Notes: a model not told the origin generated them from the letters alone. Positions 1 to 15,100 are shown, counted from the first letter of the stretch. The stretch: DNA of 64,000 nt from Lamellibrachia columna (GCA_963662155.1 OY759263.1:28498023-28562022); one strand, 5' to 3'. Numbers and translations are program-made.

Positions 1-187
1 TGATATATGAAACATCGAATATGATTGATATTTTCAATACAACTTTATATTTTAAAATAGTTGCATAGCACTCCTTCTGTTTTCATCGTGTGGTATCAAA
101 GATAGAGCTATATCATTTCTATATTTCAAAATGAAATCTGGAAAGGGATACACATAATTGCATTTGTAAACATTCGGTCGGTGTTAC
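1..187 (-). other. Partial A to C intron at left edge
   Basis: This is the acceptor-distal part of the intron following exon A of unit 1, P-type. The rest of it and the next C exon lie outside the window. Nothing else is seen. Confidence 0.8.
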
Positions 188-3100
188 CTGAAGCAGTCGT
201 ACTTTCTATCTCGAGAGGAGTAGTATCCAATGATGCAGTAGTAGAAGACGTCGCTGAAGTAGTGTCTTCCACGGTAGTTTTCCCTTCTACTACCGTACTT
301 GCTACAGTTGCTGAATAATCAAAATTAAAAAATAAATTACAAATATCATAGTTATATTATATTTATTTTCTATTTGTTATAATTAATATCAATCGTTCCA
401 TATGTACAACAAATTAGCAGTTTCGTAGTTTTTTCAATTAGGTAATAAAATATTAATAACGGACGAATAGATAAAACGATTATTTGAGATCAAACTTATA
501 CCTTCGCTAGTTATTTCGACGAAAGATGTTGTTCCTTCGACTGTTGTTTGTGCAGCTGTTCCAGTGGTCTCTGTCGAAATTATTGTTTCGGTTGACCCCG
601 TGGTAACATCCGCAGCTGTGGTTGTTGCTGAAAAAAAATACTTAAAATAGAGCTAAGCATTTAGTAGATGCCGGAATTAAATTATTTTCTGTAATGACAG
701 TTATATTGGTAAAGAAGTCTCATTGCCTACCCATCAAAATTACACTTATTTTTTAAACAGAAATGACAGTCATTTACCTTCGCTCGTTGTCTCAACAGAT
801 TGCGTCGTTCCTTCGATTGTACTTGTTTCAACTGACTCTGTAGTCGCTGCCGACGACAAGCTATCCGTCGATTCCGTTGTTTCCACAGGGGCTGTGGTGG
901 ATCCTGCCAGAAGAATATCATGTCAAATGCATTCATTGGTTTGAACTAAGACTTTTTTTAACAACACATTGAACATCCATATATATAAATGGAATAACAT
1001 TGAACATTATGCTGATTCATCAATGTTATGTGATTTGTTTCCAAGCTACAATTTTCGCTTATGCTTCATCAAACCTCATGTATTCATTTTGAAATATGAA
1101 ACAACGAATACGATTGATATTTTCAATACAACTTTATATTTTAAAATAGCTGCAAAGCACTCCTTCTGTTTTCTTCGTGTGGTATCAAAGATAGAGCTAT
1201 ATCATTTCTATATTTCCAAAATGACAACTGGAAAGGGATACACATAACTGCATTTGTAAACATTCGGTCGGTGTTACCTGAAGCAGTCGTACTTTCTATC
1301 TCGAGAGTAGTAGTATCCAATGATGCAGTAGTAGAAGACGTCGCTGAAGTAGTGTCTTCCTCGGTAATTTTCCCTTCTACTACCGTACTTGCTACAGTTG
1401 GTGAATAGTCAAAATTCAATAATAAATTACAAATATCAGAGTTATAATATATTTATTTTCTATTTATTATAATTAATATCAATCGTTCCATATGTTCAAC
1501 AAATTACCAGTTTCGTAGATATTTCAATTGGGTAATAAAATATTAGTAACGGGCGAATAGATAAAACGATTAGTTGAGATCATTCTTGTACCTTCGCTAG
1601 TTGTTTCGACGAAAGATGTTGTTCCTTCGATTGTTGTTTGTGCAGCTATTCCAGTGGTCTCTGTCGAAGTTATTGTTTCGGTTGACCCCGTGGTAACATC
1701 CGCAGCTGTGGTTGTTGCTGATAAAAAATTATTTGAAATAGAACTAAGCATTTAGTAGATGCAGGAATTAAATTATTTTCTGTAATGACATTTATATTGG
1801 TAAAGAAGTCTCATTGCCTACCCATCAAAATTACACTTATTTTTTAAACAGAAATGACAGTCATTTACCTTCGCTCGTTGTCTCAACAGATTGCGTCGAT
1901 CCTTCGATTGTACTTGTTTCAACTGACTCTGTAGTCGCTGCCGACGACAAGCTATCCTTCGATTCCGTTGTTTCCACAGGGACAGTGGTGGATCCTGCCA
2001 GAAGAATATGATGTCAAATTCTTTCATTGGTTTGAACGAAGACTTTTTTTAACAACACATTGAATATCCATATATATAAATGGAATAACATTGAACATTA
2101 TGCTGATTCATCAATGTTATGTGATTTGTTTCCAAGCTACAATTTTCGCTTTTGCATTATCAAACCTCATGTATTCATTTTTAAATATGAAACAACGAAT
2201 GCGATTGATATTTTCAGTACACCTTTATATTTTAAAATAGCTGCAAAGCACTCCTTCTGTTTTCTTCGTGTGATATCAAAGATAGAGCTATATCATTTCT
2301 ATATTTCCAAAATTACAACTGGAAATTGATACACATAACTGCATTTGTAAACATTCGGTCGGTGTTACCTGAAGCAGTCGTACTTTCTATCTCGAGAGTA
2401 GTAGTATCCAATGATGCAGTAGTAGAAGACGTCGCTGAAGTAGTGTCTTCCTCGGTAGTTTTCCCTTCAACTTTCGTACTTGCTACAGTTGGTGAATAAT
2501 CAAAATTCAACAATAAATTACAAATATCAGAGTTATAGTATATTTATTTTCTATTTATTATAATTAATATCAATCGTTCCATATGTTCAACAAATTAGCA
2601 GTTTCCTAGATATTTCAATTGGGTAATAAAATATTAATAACGGACGAATAGATAAAACGATTAGTTGAGATCATTCTTTTACCTTCGCTAGTTGTTTCGA
2701 CGAAAGATGTTGTTCCTTCGATTGTTGTTTGTGCAGCTGTTCCAGTGGTCTCTGTCGAAGTTATTGTTTCGGTAGACTCCGTGGTAACATCCACAGCTGT
2801 GGTTGTTGCTGAAAAAAAAATAATTGAAATAGAGCTAAGCATTTAGTAGATGCAGGAATTAAATTATTTTCTCTAATGACAGTTATATTGGAAAACAAGT
2901 CACATTGCCTACCCTTCAAAATTACACTCATTGTTTAAACAGAAATGACAGTAATTTACCTTCGCTCGTTGTCTCAACGGATGGCGTCGTTCCTTCAATT
3001 GTACTTGTTTCAACAGACTCTGTAGTCGCTGCCGACGACAAGCTATCCGTCGATTCCGTGGTTTCCACAGGGGCTGTGGTGGATCCTGCCAAAAGAATAT

Positions 3101-6100
3101 CATGTCAAATGCATTCATTGGTTTGAACAAGACATTGTTTTAACAAAACATTGAACATCCATATATATAAATGGAATAACATTGAACATTATGCTGATTC
3201 ATAAATGTTATGTGATTTGCTTCCAAGCTACAAGTTGCGCTTTTGCATTATCAAACCTCATGTATTAATTTTGATATATGAAACATCGAAAATGATTGAT
3301 ATTTTCAATACAACTTATATTTTAAAATAGTTGCATAGCACTCCTTCTGTTTTCATCGTGTGGTATCAAAGATAGAGCTATATCATTTCTATATTTCAAA
3401 ATGAAATCTGGAAAGGGATACACATAATTGCATTTGTAAACATTCGGTCGGTGTTACCTGAAGCAGTCGTACTTTCTATCTCGAGAGTAGTAGTATCCAA
3501 TGATGCAGTAGTAGAAGACGTCGCTGAAGTAGTGTCTTCCACGGTAGTTTTCCCTTCTACTACCGTACTTGCAACAGTTGCTGAATAATCAAAATTAAAA
3601 AATAAATTACAAATATCATAGTTATATTATATTTATTTTCTATTTGTTATAATTAATATCAATCGTTCCATATGTACAACAAATTAGCAGTTTCGTAGTG
3701 TTTTCAATTAGGTAATAAAATATTAATAACGGACGAATAGATAAAACGATTATTTGAGATCAAACTTATACCTTCGCTAGTTATTTCGACGAAAGATGTT
3801 GTTCCTTCGACTGTTGTTTGTGCAGCTGTTCCAGTGGTCTCTGTCGAAATTATTGTTTCGGTTGACCCCGTGGTAACATCCGCAGCTGTGGTTGTTGCTG
3901 AAAAAAAATACTTAAAATAGAGCTAAGCATTTAGTAGATGCCGGAATTAAATTATTTTCTGTAATGACAGTTATATTGGTAAAGAAGTCTCATTGCCTAC
4001 CCATCAAAATTACACTTATTTTTTAAACAGAAATGACAGTCATTTACCTTCGCTCGTTGTCTCAACAGATTGCGTCGTTCCTTCGATTGTACTTGTTTCA
4101 ACTGACTCTGTAGTCGCTGCCGACGACAAGCTATCCGTCGATTCCGTTGTTTCCACAGGGGCTGTGGAGGATCCTGCCAGAAGAATATCATGTCAAATGC
4201 ATTCATTGGTTTGAACTAAGACTTTTTTTAACAACACATTGAACATCCATATATATAAATGGAATAACATTGAACATTATGCTGATTCATCAATGTTATG
4301 TGATTTGTTTCCAAGCTACAATTTTCGCTTATGCTTCATCAAACCTCATGTATTCATTTTGAAATATGAAACAACGAATACGATTGATATTTTCAATACA
4401 ACTTTATATTTTAAAATAGCTGCAAAGCACTCCTTCTGTTTTCTTCGTGTGGTATCAAAGATAGAGCTATATCATTTCTATATTTCCAAAATGACAACTG
4501 GAAAGGGATACACATAACTGCATTTGTAAACATTCGGTCGGTGTTACCTGAAGCAGTCGTACTTTCTATCTCGAGAGTAGTAGTATCCAATGATGCAGTA
4601 GTAGAAGACGTCGCTGAAGTAGTGTCTTCCTCGGTAATTTTCCCTTCTACTACCGTACTTGCTACAGTTGGTGAATAGTCAAAATTCAATAATAAATTAC
4701 AAATATCAGAGTTATAATATATTTATTTTCTATTTATTATAATTAATATCAATCGTTCCATATGTTCAACAAATTACCAGTTTCGTAGATATTTCAATTG
4801 GGTAATAAAATATTAGTAACGGGCGAATAGATAAAACGATTAGTTGAGATCATTCTTGTACCTTCGCTAGTTGTTTCGACGAAAGATGTTGTTCCTTCGA
4901 TTGTTGTTTGTGCAGCTATTCCAGTGGTCTCTGTCGAAGTTATTGTTTCGGTTGACCCCGTGGTAACATCCGCAGCTGTGGTTGTTGCTGATAAAAAATT
5001 ATTTGAAATAGAACTAAGCATTTAGTAGATGCAGGAATTAAATTATTTTCTGTAATGACATTTATATTGGTAAAGAAGTCTCATTGCCTACCCATAAAAA
5101 TTACACTTATTTTTTAAACAGAAATGACAGTCATTTACCTTCGCTCGTTGTCTCAACAGATTGCGTCGATCCTTCGATTGTACTTGTTTCAAATGACTCT
5201 GTAGTCGCTGCCGACGACAAGCTATCCTTCGATTCCGTTGTTTCCACAGGGGCAGTGGTGGATCCTGCCAGAAGAATATCATATCAAATGCTTTCATTGG
5301 TTTGAACGAAGACTTTTTTTAACAACACATTGAACATCCATATATATAAATGGAATAACATTGAACATTATGCTGATTCATCAATGTTATGTGATTTGTT
5401 TCCAAGCTACAATTTTCGCTTTTGCATTATCAAACCTCATGTATTCATTTTTAAATATGAAACAACGAATGCGATTGATATTTTCAGTACACCTTTATAT
5501 TTTAAAATAGCTGCAAAGCACTCCTTCTGTTTTCTTGGTGTGATATCAAAGATAGAGCTATATCATTTCTATATTTCCAAAATTACAACTGGAAAGGGAT
5601 ACACATAACTGCATTTGTAAACATTCGGTCGGTGTTACCTGAAGCAGTCGTACTTTCTATCTCGAGAGTAGTAGTATCCAATGATGCAGTAGTAGAAGAC
5701 GTCGCTGAAGTAGTGTCTTCCTCGGTAGTTTTCCCTTCAACTTTCGTACTTGCTACAGTTGGTGAATAATCAAAATTCAACAATAAATTACAAATATCAG
5801 AGTTATAGTATATTTATTTTCTATTTATTATAATAATTAATATCAATCGTTCCATATGTTCAACAAATTAGCAGTTTCGTAGATATTTCAATTGGGTAAT
5901 AAAATATTAATAACGGACGAATAGATAAAACGATTAGTTGAGATCATTCTTGTACCTTCGCTAGTTGTTTCGACGAAAGATGTTGTTCCTTCGATTGTTG
6001 TTTGTGCAGCTGTTCCAGTGGTCTCTGTCGAAGTTATTGTTTCGGTAGACTCCGTGGTAACATCCACAGCTGTGGTTGTTGCTGAAAAAAAAAAAATTGA

Positions 6101-9100
6101 AATAGAGCTAAGCATTTAGTAGATGCAGGAATTAAATTATTTTCTCTAATGACAGTTATATTGGAAAACAAATCACATTGCCTACCCTTCAAAATTACAC
6201 TCATTGTTTAAACAGAAATGACAGTCATTTACCTTCGCTCGTTGTCTCAACGGATGGCGTCGTTCTTTCAATTGTACTTGTTTCAACAGACTCTGTAGTC
6301 GCTGCCGACGACAAGCTATCCGTCGATTCCGTGGTTTCCACAGGGGCTGTGGTGGATCCTGCCAAAAGAATATCATGTCAAATGCATTCATTGGTTTGAA
6401 CAAGACATTGTTTTAACAAAACATTGAACATCCATATATATAAATGGAATAACATTGAACATTATGCTGATTCATAAATGTTATGTGATTTGCTTCCAAG
6501 CTACAAGTTGCGCTTTTGCATTATCAAACCTCATGTATTAATTTTGATATATGAAACATCGAATATGATTGATATTTTCAATACAACTTTATATTTTAAA
6601 ATAGTTGCATAGCACTCCTTCTGTTTTCATCGTGTGGTATCAAAGATAGAGCTATATCATTTCTATATTTCAAAATGAAATCTGGAAAGGGATACACATA
6701 ATTGCATTTGTAAACATTCGGTCGGTGTTACCTGAAGCAGTCGTACTTTCTATCTCGAGAGTAGTAGTATCCAATGATGCAGTAGTAGAAGACGTCGCTG
6801 AAGTAGTGTCTTCCACGGTAGTTTTCCCTTCTACTACCGTACTTGCTACAGTTGGTGAATAGTCAAAATTCAATAATAAATTACAAATATCCGAGTTATA
6901 ATATATTTATTTTCTATTTATTATAATTAATATCAATCGTTCCATATGTTCAACAAATTACCAGTTTCGTAGATATTTCAATTGGGTAATAAAATATTAG
7001 TAACGGGCGAATAGATAAAACGATTAGTTGAGATCATTCTTGTACCTTCGCTAGTTGTTTCGACGAAAGATGTTGTTCCTTCGATTGTTGTTTGTGCAGC
7101 TATTCCAGTGGTCTCTGTCGAAGTTATTGTTTCGGTTGACCCCGTGGTAACATCCGCAGCTGTGGTTGTTGCTGAAAAAAAATTATTTGAAATAGAATTA
7201 AGCATTTAGTAGATGCAGGAATTAAATTATTTTCTGTAATGACATTTATATTGGTAAAGAAGTCTCATTGCCTACCCATCAAAATTACACTTATTTTTTA
7301 AACAGAAATGACAGTCATTTACCTTCGCTCGTTGTCTCAACAGATTGCGTCGATCCTTCGATTGTACTTGTTTCAACTGACTCTGTAGTCGCTGCCGACG
7401 ACAAGCTATCCGTCGATTCCGTTGTTTCCACAGGGGCAGTGGTGGATCCTGCCAGAAGAATATCATGTCAAATGCTTTCATTGGTTTGAACGAAGACTTT
7501 TTTTAACAACACATTGAACATCCATATATATAAATGGAATAACATTGAACATTATGCTGATTCATCAATGTTATGTGATTTGTTTCCAAGCTACAATTTT
7601 CGCTTTTGCATTATCAAACCTCATGTATTCATTTTTAAATATGAAACAACGAATGCGATTGATATTTTCAGTACACCTTTATATTTTAAAATAGCTGCAA
7701 AGCACTCCTTCTGTTTTCTTCGTGTGGTATCAAAGATAGAGCTATATCATTTCTATATTTCCAAAATGACAACTGGAAAGGGATACACATAACTGCATTT
7801 GTAAACATTCGGTCGGTGTTACCTGAAGCAGTCGTACTTTCTATCTCGAGAGTAGTAGTATCCAATGATGCAGTAGTAGAAGACGTCGCTGAAGTAGTGT
7901 CTTCCTCGGTAGTTTTCCCTTCTACTTTCGTACTTGCTACAGTTGGTGAATAGTCAAAATTCAACAATAAATTACAAATATCAGAGTTATAGTATATTTA
8001 TTTTCTATTTATTATAATTAATATCAATCGTTCCATATGTTCAACAAATTAGCAGTCTCGTAGATATTTCAATTGGGTAATAAAATATTAATAACGGACG
8101 AATAGATAAAACGATTAGTTGAGATCATTCTTGTACCTTCGCTAGTTGTTTCGACGAAAGATGTTCCTTCGATTGTTGTTTGTGCAGCTGTTCCAGTGGT
8201 CTCTGTCGAAGTTATTGTTTCGGTAGACTCCGTGGTAACATCCACAGCTGTGGTTGTTGCTGAAAAAAAAATAATTGAAATAGAGCTAAGCATTTAGTAG
8301 ATGCAGGAATTAAATTATTTTCTCTAATGACAGTTATATTGGAAAACAAGTCACATTGCCTACCCTTCAAAATTACACTCATTGTTTAAACAGAAATGAC
8401 AGTCATTTACCTTCGCTCGTTGTCTCAACGGATGGCGTCGTTCCTTCAATTGTACTTGTTTCAACAGACTCTGTAGTCGCTGCCGACGACAAGCTATCCG
8501 TCGATTCCGTGGTTTCCACAGGGGCTGTGGTGGATCCTGCCAAAAGAATATCATGACAAATGCATTCATTGGTTTGAACAAGACATTGTTTTAACAAAAC
8601 ATTGAACATCCATATATATAAATGGAATAACATTGAACATTATGCTGATTCATAAATGTTATGTGATTTGCTTCCAAGCTACAAGTTGCGCTTTTGCATT
8701 ATCAAACCTCATGTATTAATTTTGATATATGAAACATCGAATATGATTGATATTTTCAATACAACTTTATATTTTAAAATAGTTGCATAGCACTCCTTCT
8801 GTTTTCATCGTGTGGTATCAAAGATAGAGCTATATCATTTCTATATTTCAAAATGAAATCTGGAAAGGGATACACATAATTGCATTTGTAAACATTCGGT
8901 CGGTGTTACCTGAAGCAGTCGTACTTTCTATCTCGAGAGTAGTAGTATCCAATGATGCAGTAGTAGAAGACGTCGCTGAAGTAGTGTCTTCCACGGTAGA
9001 TTTCCCTTCTACTACCGTACTTGCTACAGTTGCTGAATAATCAAAATTAAAAAATAAATTACAAATATCATAGTTATATTATATTTTTTTTTGTATTTGT

Positions 9101-12100
9101 TATAATTAATATCAATCGTTCCATATGTACAACAAATTAGCAGTTTCGTAGTTTTTTCAATTAGGTAATAAAATATTAATAACGGACGAATAGATAAAAC
9201 GATTATTTGAGATCAAACTTATACCTTCGCTAGTTGTTTCGACGAAAGATGTTGTTCCTTCGACTGTTGTTTGTGCAGCTGTTCCAGTGGTCTCTGTCGA
9301 AATTATCGTTTCGGTTGACCCCGTGGTAACATCCGCAGCTGTGGTTGTTGCTGAAAAAAATACTTAAAATAGAGCTAAGCATTTAGTAGATGCCGGAATT
9401 AAATTATTTTCTGTAATGACAGTTATATTGGTAAAGAAGTCTCATTGCCTACCCATCAAAATTACACTTATTTTTTAAACAGAAATGACAGTCATTTACC
9501 TTCGCTCGTTGTCTCAACAGATTGCGTCGTTCCTTCGATTGTACTTGTTTCAACTGACTCTGTAGTCGCTGCCGACGACAAGCTATCCGTCGATTCCGTT
9601 GTTTCCACAGGGGCAGTGGTGGATCCTGCCAGAAGAATATCATGTCAAATGCTTTCATTGGTTTGAACGAAGACTTTTTTTAACAACACATTGAACATCC
9701 ATATATATAAATGGAATAACATTGAACATTATGCTGATTCATCAATGTTATGTGATTTGTTTCCAAGCTACAATTTTCGCTTTTGCATTATCAAACCTCA
9801 TGTATTCATTTTTAAATATGAAACAACGAATGCGATTGATATTTTCAGTACACCTTTATATTTTAAAATAGCTGAAAAGCACTCCTTCTGTTTTCTTCGT
9901 GTGGTATCAAAGATAGAGCTATATCATTTCTATATTTCCAAAATGACAACTGGAAAGGGATACACATAACTGCATTTGTAAACATTCGGTCGGTGTTACC
10001 TGAAGCAGTCGTACTTTCTATCTCGAGAGTAGTAGTATCCAATGATGCAGTAGTAGAAGACGTCGCTGAAGTAGTGTCTTCCTCGGTAATTTTCCCTTCT
10101 ACTAAAGTACTTGCTACAGTTGGTGAAAAGTCAAAATTCAATAATAAATTACAAATATCCGAGTTATAATATATTTATTTTCTATTTATTATAATTAATA
10201 TAAATCGTTCCATATGTTCAACAAATTACCAGTTTCGTAGATATTTCAATTGGGTAATAAAATATTAGTAATGGGCGAATAGATAAAACGATTAGTTGAG
10301 ATCATTCTTGTACCTTCGCTAGTTGTTTCGACGAAAGATGTTGTTCCTTCGATTGTTGTTTGTGCAGCTATTCCAGTGGTCTCTGTCGAAGTTATTGTTT
10401 CGGTTGACCCCGTGGTAACATTCGCAGCTGTGGTTGTTGCTGATAAAAAATTATTTGAAATAGAACTAAGCATTTAGTAGATGCAGGAATTAAATTATTT
10501 TCTGTAATGACATTTATATTGGTAAAGAAGTCTCATTGCCTACCCATCAAAATTACACTTATTTTTTAAACAGAAATTACAGTCATTTACCTTCGCTCGT
10601 TGTCTCAACAGATTGCGTCGATCTTTCGATTGTACTTGTTTCAACTGACTCTGTAGTCGCTGCCGACGACAAGCTATCCGTCGATTCCGTTGTTTCCACA
10701 GGGGCAGTGGTGGATCCTGCCAGAAGAATATCATGTCAAATGCTTTCATTGGTTTGAACGAAGACTTTTTTTAACAACACATTGAACATCCATATATATA
10801 AATGGAATAACATTGAACATTATGCTGATTCATCAATGTTATGTGATTTGTTTCCAAGCTACAATTTTCGCTTTTGCATTATCAAACCTCATGTATTCAT
10901 TTTGAAATATGAAACAACGAATGCGATTGATATTTTCAGTACACCTTTATATTTTAAAATAGCTGCAAAACACTCCTTCTGTTTTCTTCGTGTGGTATCA
11001 AAGATAGAGCTATATCATTTCTATATTTCCAAAATGACAACTGGAAAGGGATACACATAACTGCATTTGTAAACATTCGGTCGGTGTTACCTGAAGCAGT
11101 CGTACTTTCTATCTCGAGAGTAGTAGTATCCAATGATGCAGTAGTAGAAGACGTCGCTGAAGTAGTGTCTTCCTCGGTAGTTTTCCCTTCTACTTTCGTA
11201 CTTGCTACAGTTGGTGAATAGTCAAAATTCAACAATAAATTACAAATATCAGAGTTATAGAATATTTATTTTCTATTTATTATAATTAATATCAATCGTT
11301 CCATATGTTCAACAAATTAGCAGTTTCGTAGATATTTCAATTGGGTAATAAAATATTAATAACGGACGAATAGATAAAACGATTAGTTGTGATCATTCTT
11401 GTACCTTCGCTAGTTGTTTCGACGAAAGATGTTGTTCCTTCGATTGTTGTTTGTGCAGCTGTTCCAGTGGTCTGTTTCGAAGTTATTGTTTCGGTAGACT
11501 CCGTGGTAACATCCACAGCTGTGGTTGTTGCTGAAAAAAAAATAATTGAAATAGAGCTAAGCATTTAGTAGATGCAGGAATTAAATTATTTTCTCTAATG
11601 ACAGTTATATTGGAAAACAAGTCACATTGCCTACCCATCAAAATTACACTTATTGTTTAAACAGAAATGACAGTCATTTACCTTCGCTCGTTGTCTCAAC
11701 GGATGGCGTCGTTCCTTCAATTGTACTTGTTTCAACAGACTCTCTAGTCGCTGCCGACGACAAGCTATCCGTCGATTCCGTGGATTCCACAGGGGTTGTG
11801 GTGGATCCTGCCAAAAGAATATCATGTCAATTGCATTCATTGGTTTGAACAAGACATTGTTTTAACAAAACATTGAACATCCATATATATAAATGGAATA
11901 ACATTGAACATTATGCTGATTCATAAATGTTATGTGATTTGCTTCCAAGCTACAAGTTGCGCTTTTGCATTATCAAACCTCATGTATTAATTTTGATATA
12001 TGAAATATCGAATATGATTGATATTTTCAATACAACTTTATATTTTAAAATAGTTGCATAGCACTCCTTCTGTTTTCATCGTGTGGTATCAAAGATAGAG

Positions 12101-15100
12101 CTATATCATTTCTATATTTCAAAATGAAATCTGGAAAGGGATACACATAATTGCATTTGTAAACATTCGGTCGGTGTTACCTGAAGCAGTCGTACTTTCT
12201 ATCTCGAGAGTAGTAGTATCCAATGATGCAGTAGTAGAAGACGTCGCTGAAGTTGTGTCTTCCACGGTAGTTTTCCCTTCTACTACCGTACTTGCTACAG
12301 TTGCTGAATAATCAAAATTAAAAAATAAATTACAAATATCATAGTTATATTATATTTATTTTCTATTTGTTATAGTTAATATCAATCGTTCCATATGTAC
12401 AACAAATTAGCAGTTTCGTAGTTTTTTCAATTAGGTAATAAAATATTAATAACGGACGAATAGATAAAACGATTATTTGAGATCAAACTTATACCTTCGC
12501 TAGTTGTTTCGACGAAAGATGTTGTTCCTTCGACTGTTGTTTGTGCAGCTGTTCCAGTGGTCTCTGTCGAAATTATTGTTTCGGTTGACCCCGTGGTAAC
12601 ATCCGCAGCTGTGGTTGTTGCTGAAAAAAAATACTTAAAATAGAGCTAAGCATTTAGTAGATGCCAGAATTAAATTATTTTCTGTAATGACAGTTATTTT
12701 GGTAAACAAGCCACATTGCCTACCCATCAAAATTACACTGATTGTTTAAACAGAAATGACAGTCATTTACCTTCGCTCGTTGTCTCAACGGATTGCGTCG
12801 TTCCTTCGATTGTACTTGTTTCAACTGAATCTGTAGTCGCTGCCGACGACAAGCTATCCGTCGATTCCGTTGTTTCCACAGGGGCAGTGGTGGATCCTGC
12901 CAGAAGAATATCATGTCAAATGCTTTCATTGGTTTGAACGAAGACTTTTTTTAACAACACATTGAACATCCATATATATAAATGGAATAACATTGAACAT
13001 TATGCTGATTCATCAATGTTATGTGATTTGTTTCCAAGCTACAATTTTCGCTTATGCTTCATCAAACCTCATGTATTCATTTTGAAATATGAAACAACGA
13101 ATACGATTGATATTTTCAATACAACTATATATTTTAAAATAGCTGCAAAGCACTCCTTCTGTTTTCTTCGTGTGGTATCAAAGATAGAGCTATATCATTT
13201 ATATATTTCCAAAATGACAACTGGAAAGGGATACACATAACTGCATTTGTAAACATTCGGTCGGTGTTACCTGAAGCAGTCGTACTTTCTATCTCGAGAG
13301 TAGTAGTATCCAATGATGCAGTAGTAGAAGACGTCGCTGAAGTAGTGTCTTCCTCGGTAGTTTTCCCTTCTACTTTCGTACTTGCTACAGTTGGTGAATA
13401 TTCAAAATTCAACAATAAATTACAAATATCAGAGTTATATTATATTTATTTTCTATTTATTATAATTAATATCAATCGTTCCATATGTTCAACAAATTAG
13501 CAGTTTCGTAGATATTTCAATTGGGTAATAAAATATTAATAACGGACGAATAGATAAAACGATTAGTTGAGATCATTCTTGTACCTTCGCTAGTTGTTTC
13601 GACGAAAGATGTTGTTCCTTCGATTGTTGTTTGTGCAGCTGTTCCAGTGGTCACTTTCGAAATTATTGTTTCGGATGACCCCGTGGTAACATCCGCAGCT
13701 GTGGTTGTTGCTGAAAAAAAATTATTTGAAATAGAACTAAGCATTTAGTAGATGCAGGATTAAATTATTTTCTGTAATGACATTTATATTGGTAAAGAAG
13801 TCTCATTGCCTACCCATCAAAATTACACTTATTTTTTAAACAGAAATGAGTCATTTACCTTCGCTCGTTGTCTCAACAGATTGCGTCGTTCCTTCGATTG
13901 TACTTGTTTCAACTGACTCTGTAGTCGCTGCCGACGACAAGCTATCCGTCGATTCCGTTGTTTCCACAGGGGCTGTGGTGGATCCTGCCAGAAGAATATC
14001 ATGTCAAATGCATTCATTGGTTTGAACGAAGACTTTTTTTAACAACACATTGAACATCCATATATATAAATGGAATAACATTGAACATTATGCTGATTCA
14101 TCAATGTTATGTGATTTGTTTCCAAGCTACAATTTTCGCTTATGCATTATCAAACCTCATGTATTCATTTTGAAATATGAAACAACGAATACGATTGATA
14201 TTTTCAATACAACTTTATATTTTAAAATAGCTGCAAAGCACTCCTTCTGTTTTCTTCGTGTGGTATCAAAGATAGAGCTATATCATTTCTATATTTCCAA
14301 AATGACAACTGGAAAGGGATACACATAACTGCATTTGTAAACATTCGGTCGGTGTTACCTGAAGCAGTCGTACTTTCTATCTCGAGAGTAGTAGTATCCA
14401 ATGATGCAGTAGTAGAAGACGTCGCTGAAGTAGTGTCTTCCTCGGTAATTTTCTCTTCTACTACCGTACTTGCTACATTTGGTGAATAGTCAAAATTCAA
14501 TAATAAATTACAAATATCCAAGTTATAATATATTTATTTTCTATTTATTATAATTAATATCAATCGTTCCATATGTTCAACAAATTACCAGTTTCGTAGA
14601 TATTTCAATTGGGTAATAAAATATTAGTAACGGGCGAATAGATAAAACGATTAGTTGAGATCATTCTTGTACCTTCGCTAGTTGTTTCGACGAAAGATGT
14701 TGTTCCTTCGATTGTTGTTTGTGCAGCTATTCCAGTGGTCTCTGTCGAAGTTATTGTTTCGGTTGACCCCGTGGTAACATCCGCAGCTGTGGTTGTTGCT
14801 GATAAAAAATTATTTGAAATAGAACTAAGCATTTAGTAGATGCAGGAATTAAATTATTTTCTGTAATGACATTTATATTGGTAAAGAAGTCTCATTGCCT
14901 ACCCATCAAAATTACACTTATTTTTTAAACAGAAATGACAGTCATTTACCTTCGCTCGTTGTGTCATCAGATTGCGTCGATCCTTCGATTGTACTTGTTT
15001 CAACTGACTCTGTAGTCGCTGCCGACGACAAGCTATCCGTCGATTCTGTTGTTTCCACAGGGGCAGTGGTGGATCCTGCCAGAAGAATATCATGTCAAAT

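Larger units (their letters stand above)
723..7267. repeat. Two copies of a 3-unit higher-order repeat (about 3.27 kb)
   Basis: Units 1-3 and 4-6 follow the same P-Q-R order. Matching landmarks are 3,270 bp apart at the start and 3,273 bp apart at unit 6. Unit 7 breaks the pattern through a P/Q fusion. Confidence 0.85.
7268..10757. repeat. About 3.4-kb block duplicated at 24,285-27,774
   Basis: Matching landmarks lie exactly 17,017 bp apart at four consecutive units (7268, 8356, 9445, 10536). The blocks share rare markers: the one-codon deletion in exon B, the expanded T run and Asn in place of Asp in the next exon B. Confidence 0.9.

Noticed and set aside
723..944. Plus-strand frame of 73 codons overlapping exon C, and the Arg/Gln-rich minus-strand frame of 69 codons in the same place
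   Set aside because: Both are shadows of exon C. Open alternative frames arise because the Thr/Ser/Glu codons there lack stops in other frames. Neither joins other exons through splice sites.
981..995. TATA-like motif catatatataaatgg in every long intron
   Set aside because: It lies in AT-rich intron with no initiation context or coding region downstream on its strand, and is repeated only because the unit is.
969..1247. Plus-strand frame of about 92 codons in the long intron, open in many units
   Set aside because: Its repetition only reflects unit duplication. P-type copies contain stops, intron indels break it, and it lies on the strand opposite the spliced gene with a generic AT-rich composition.
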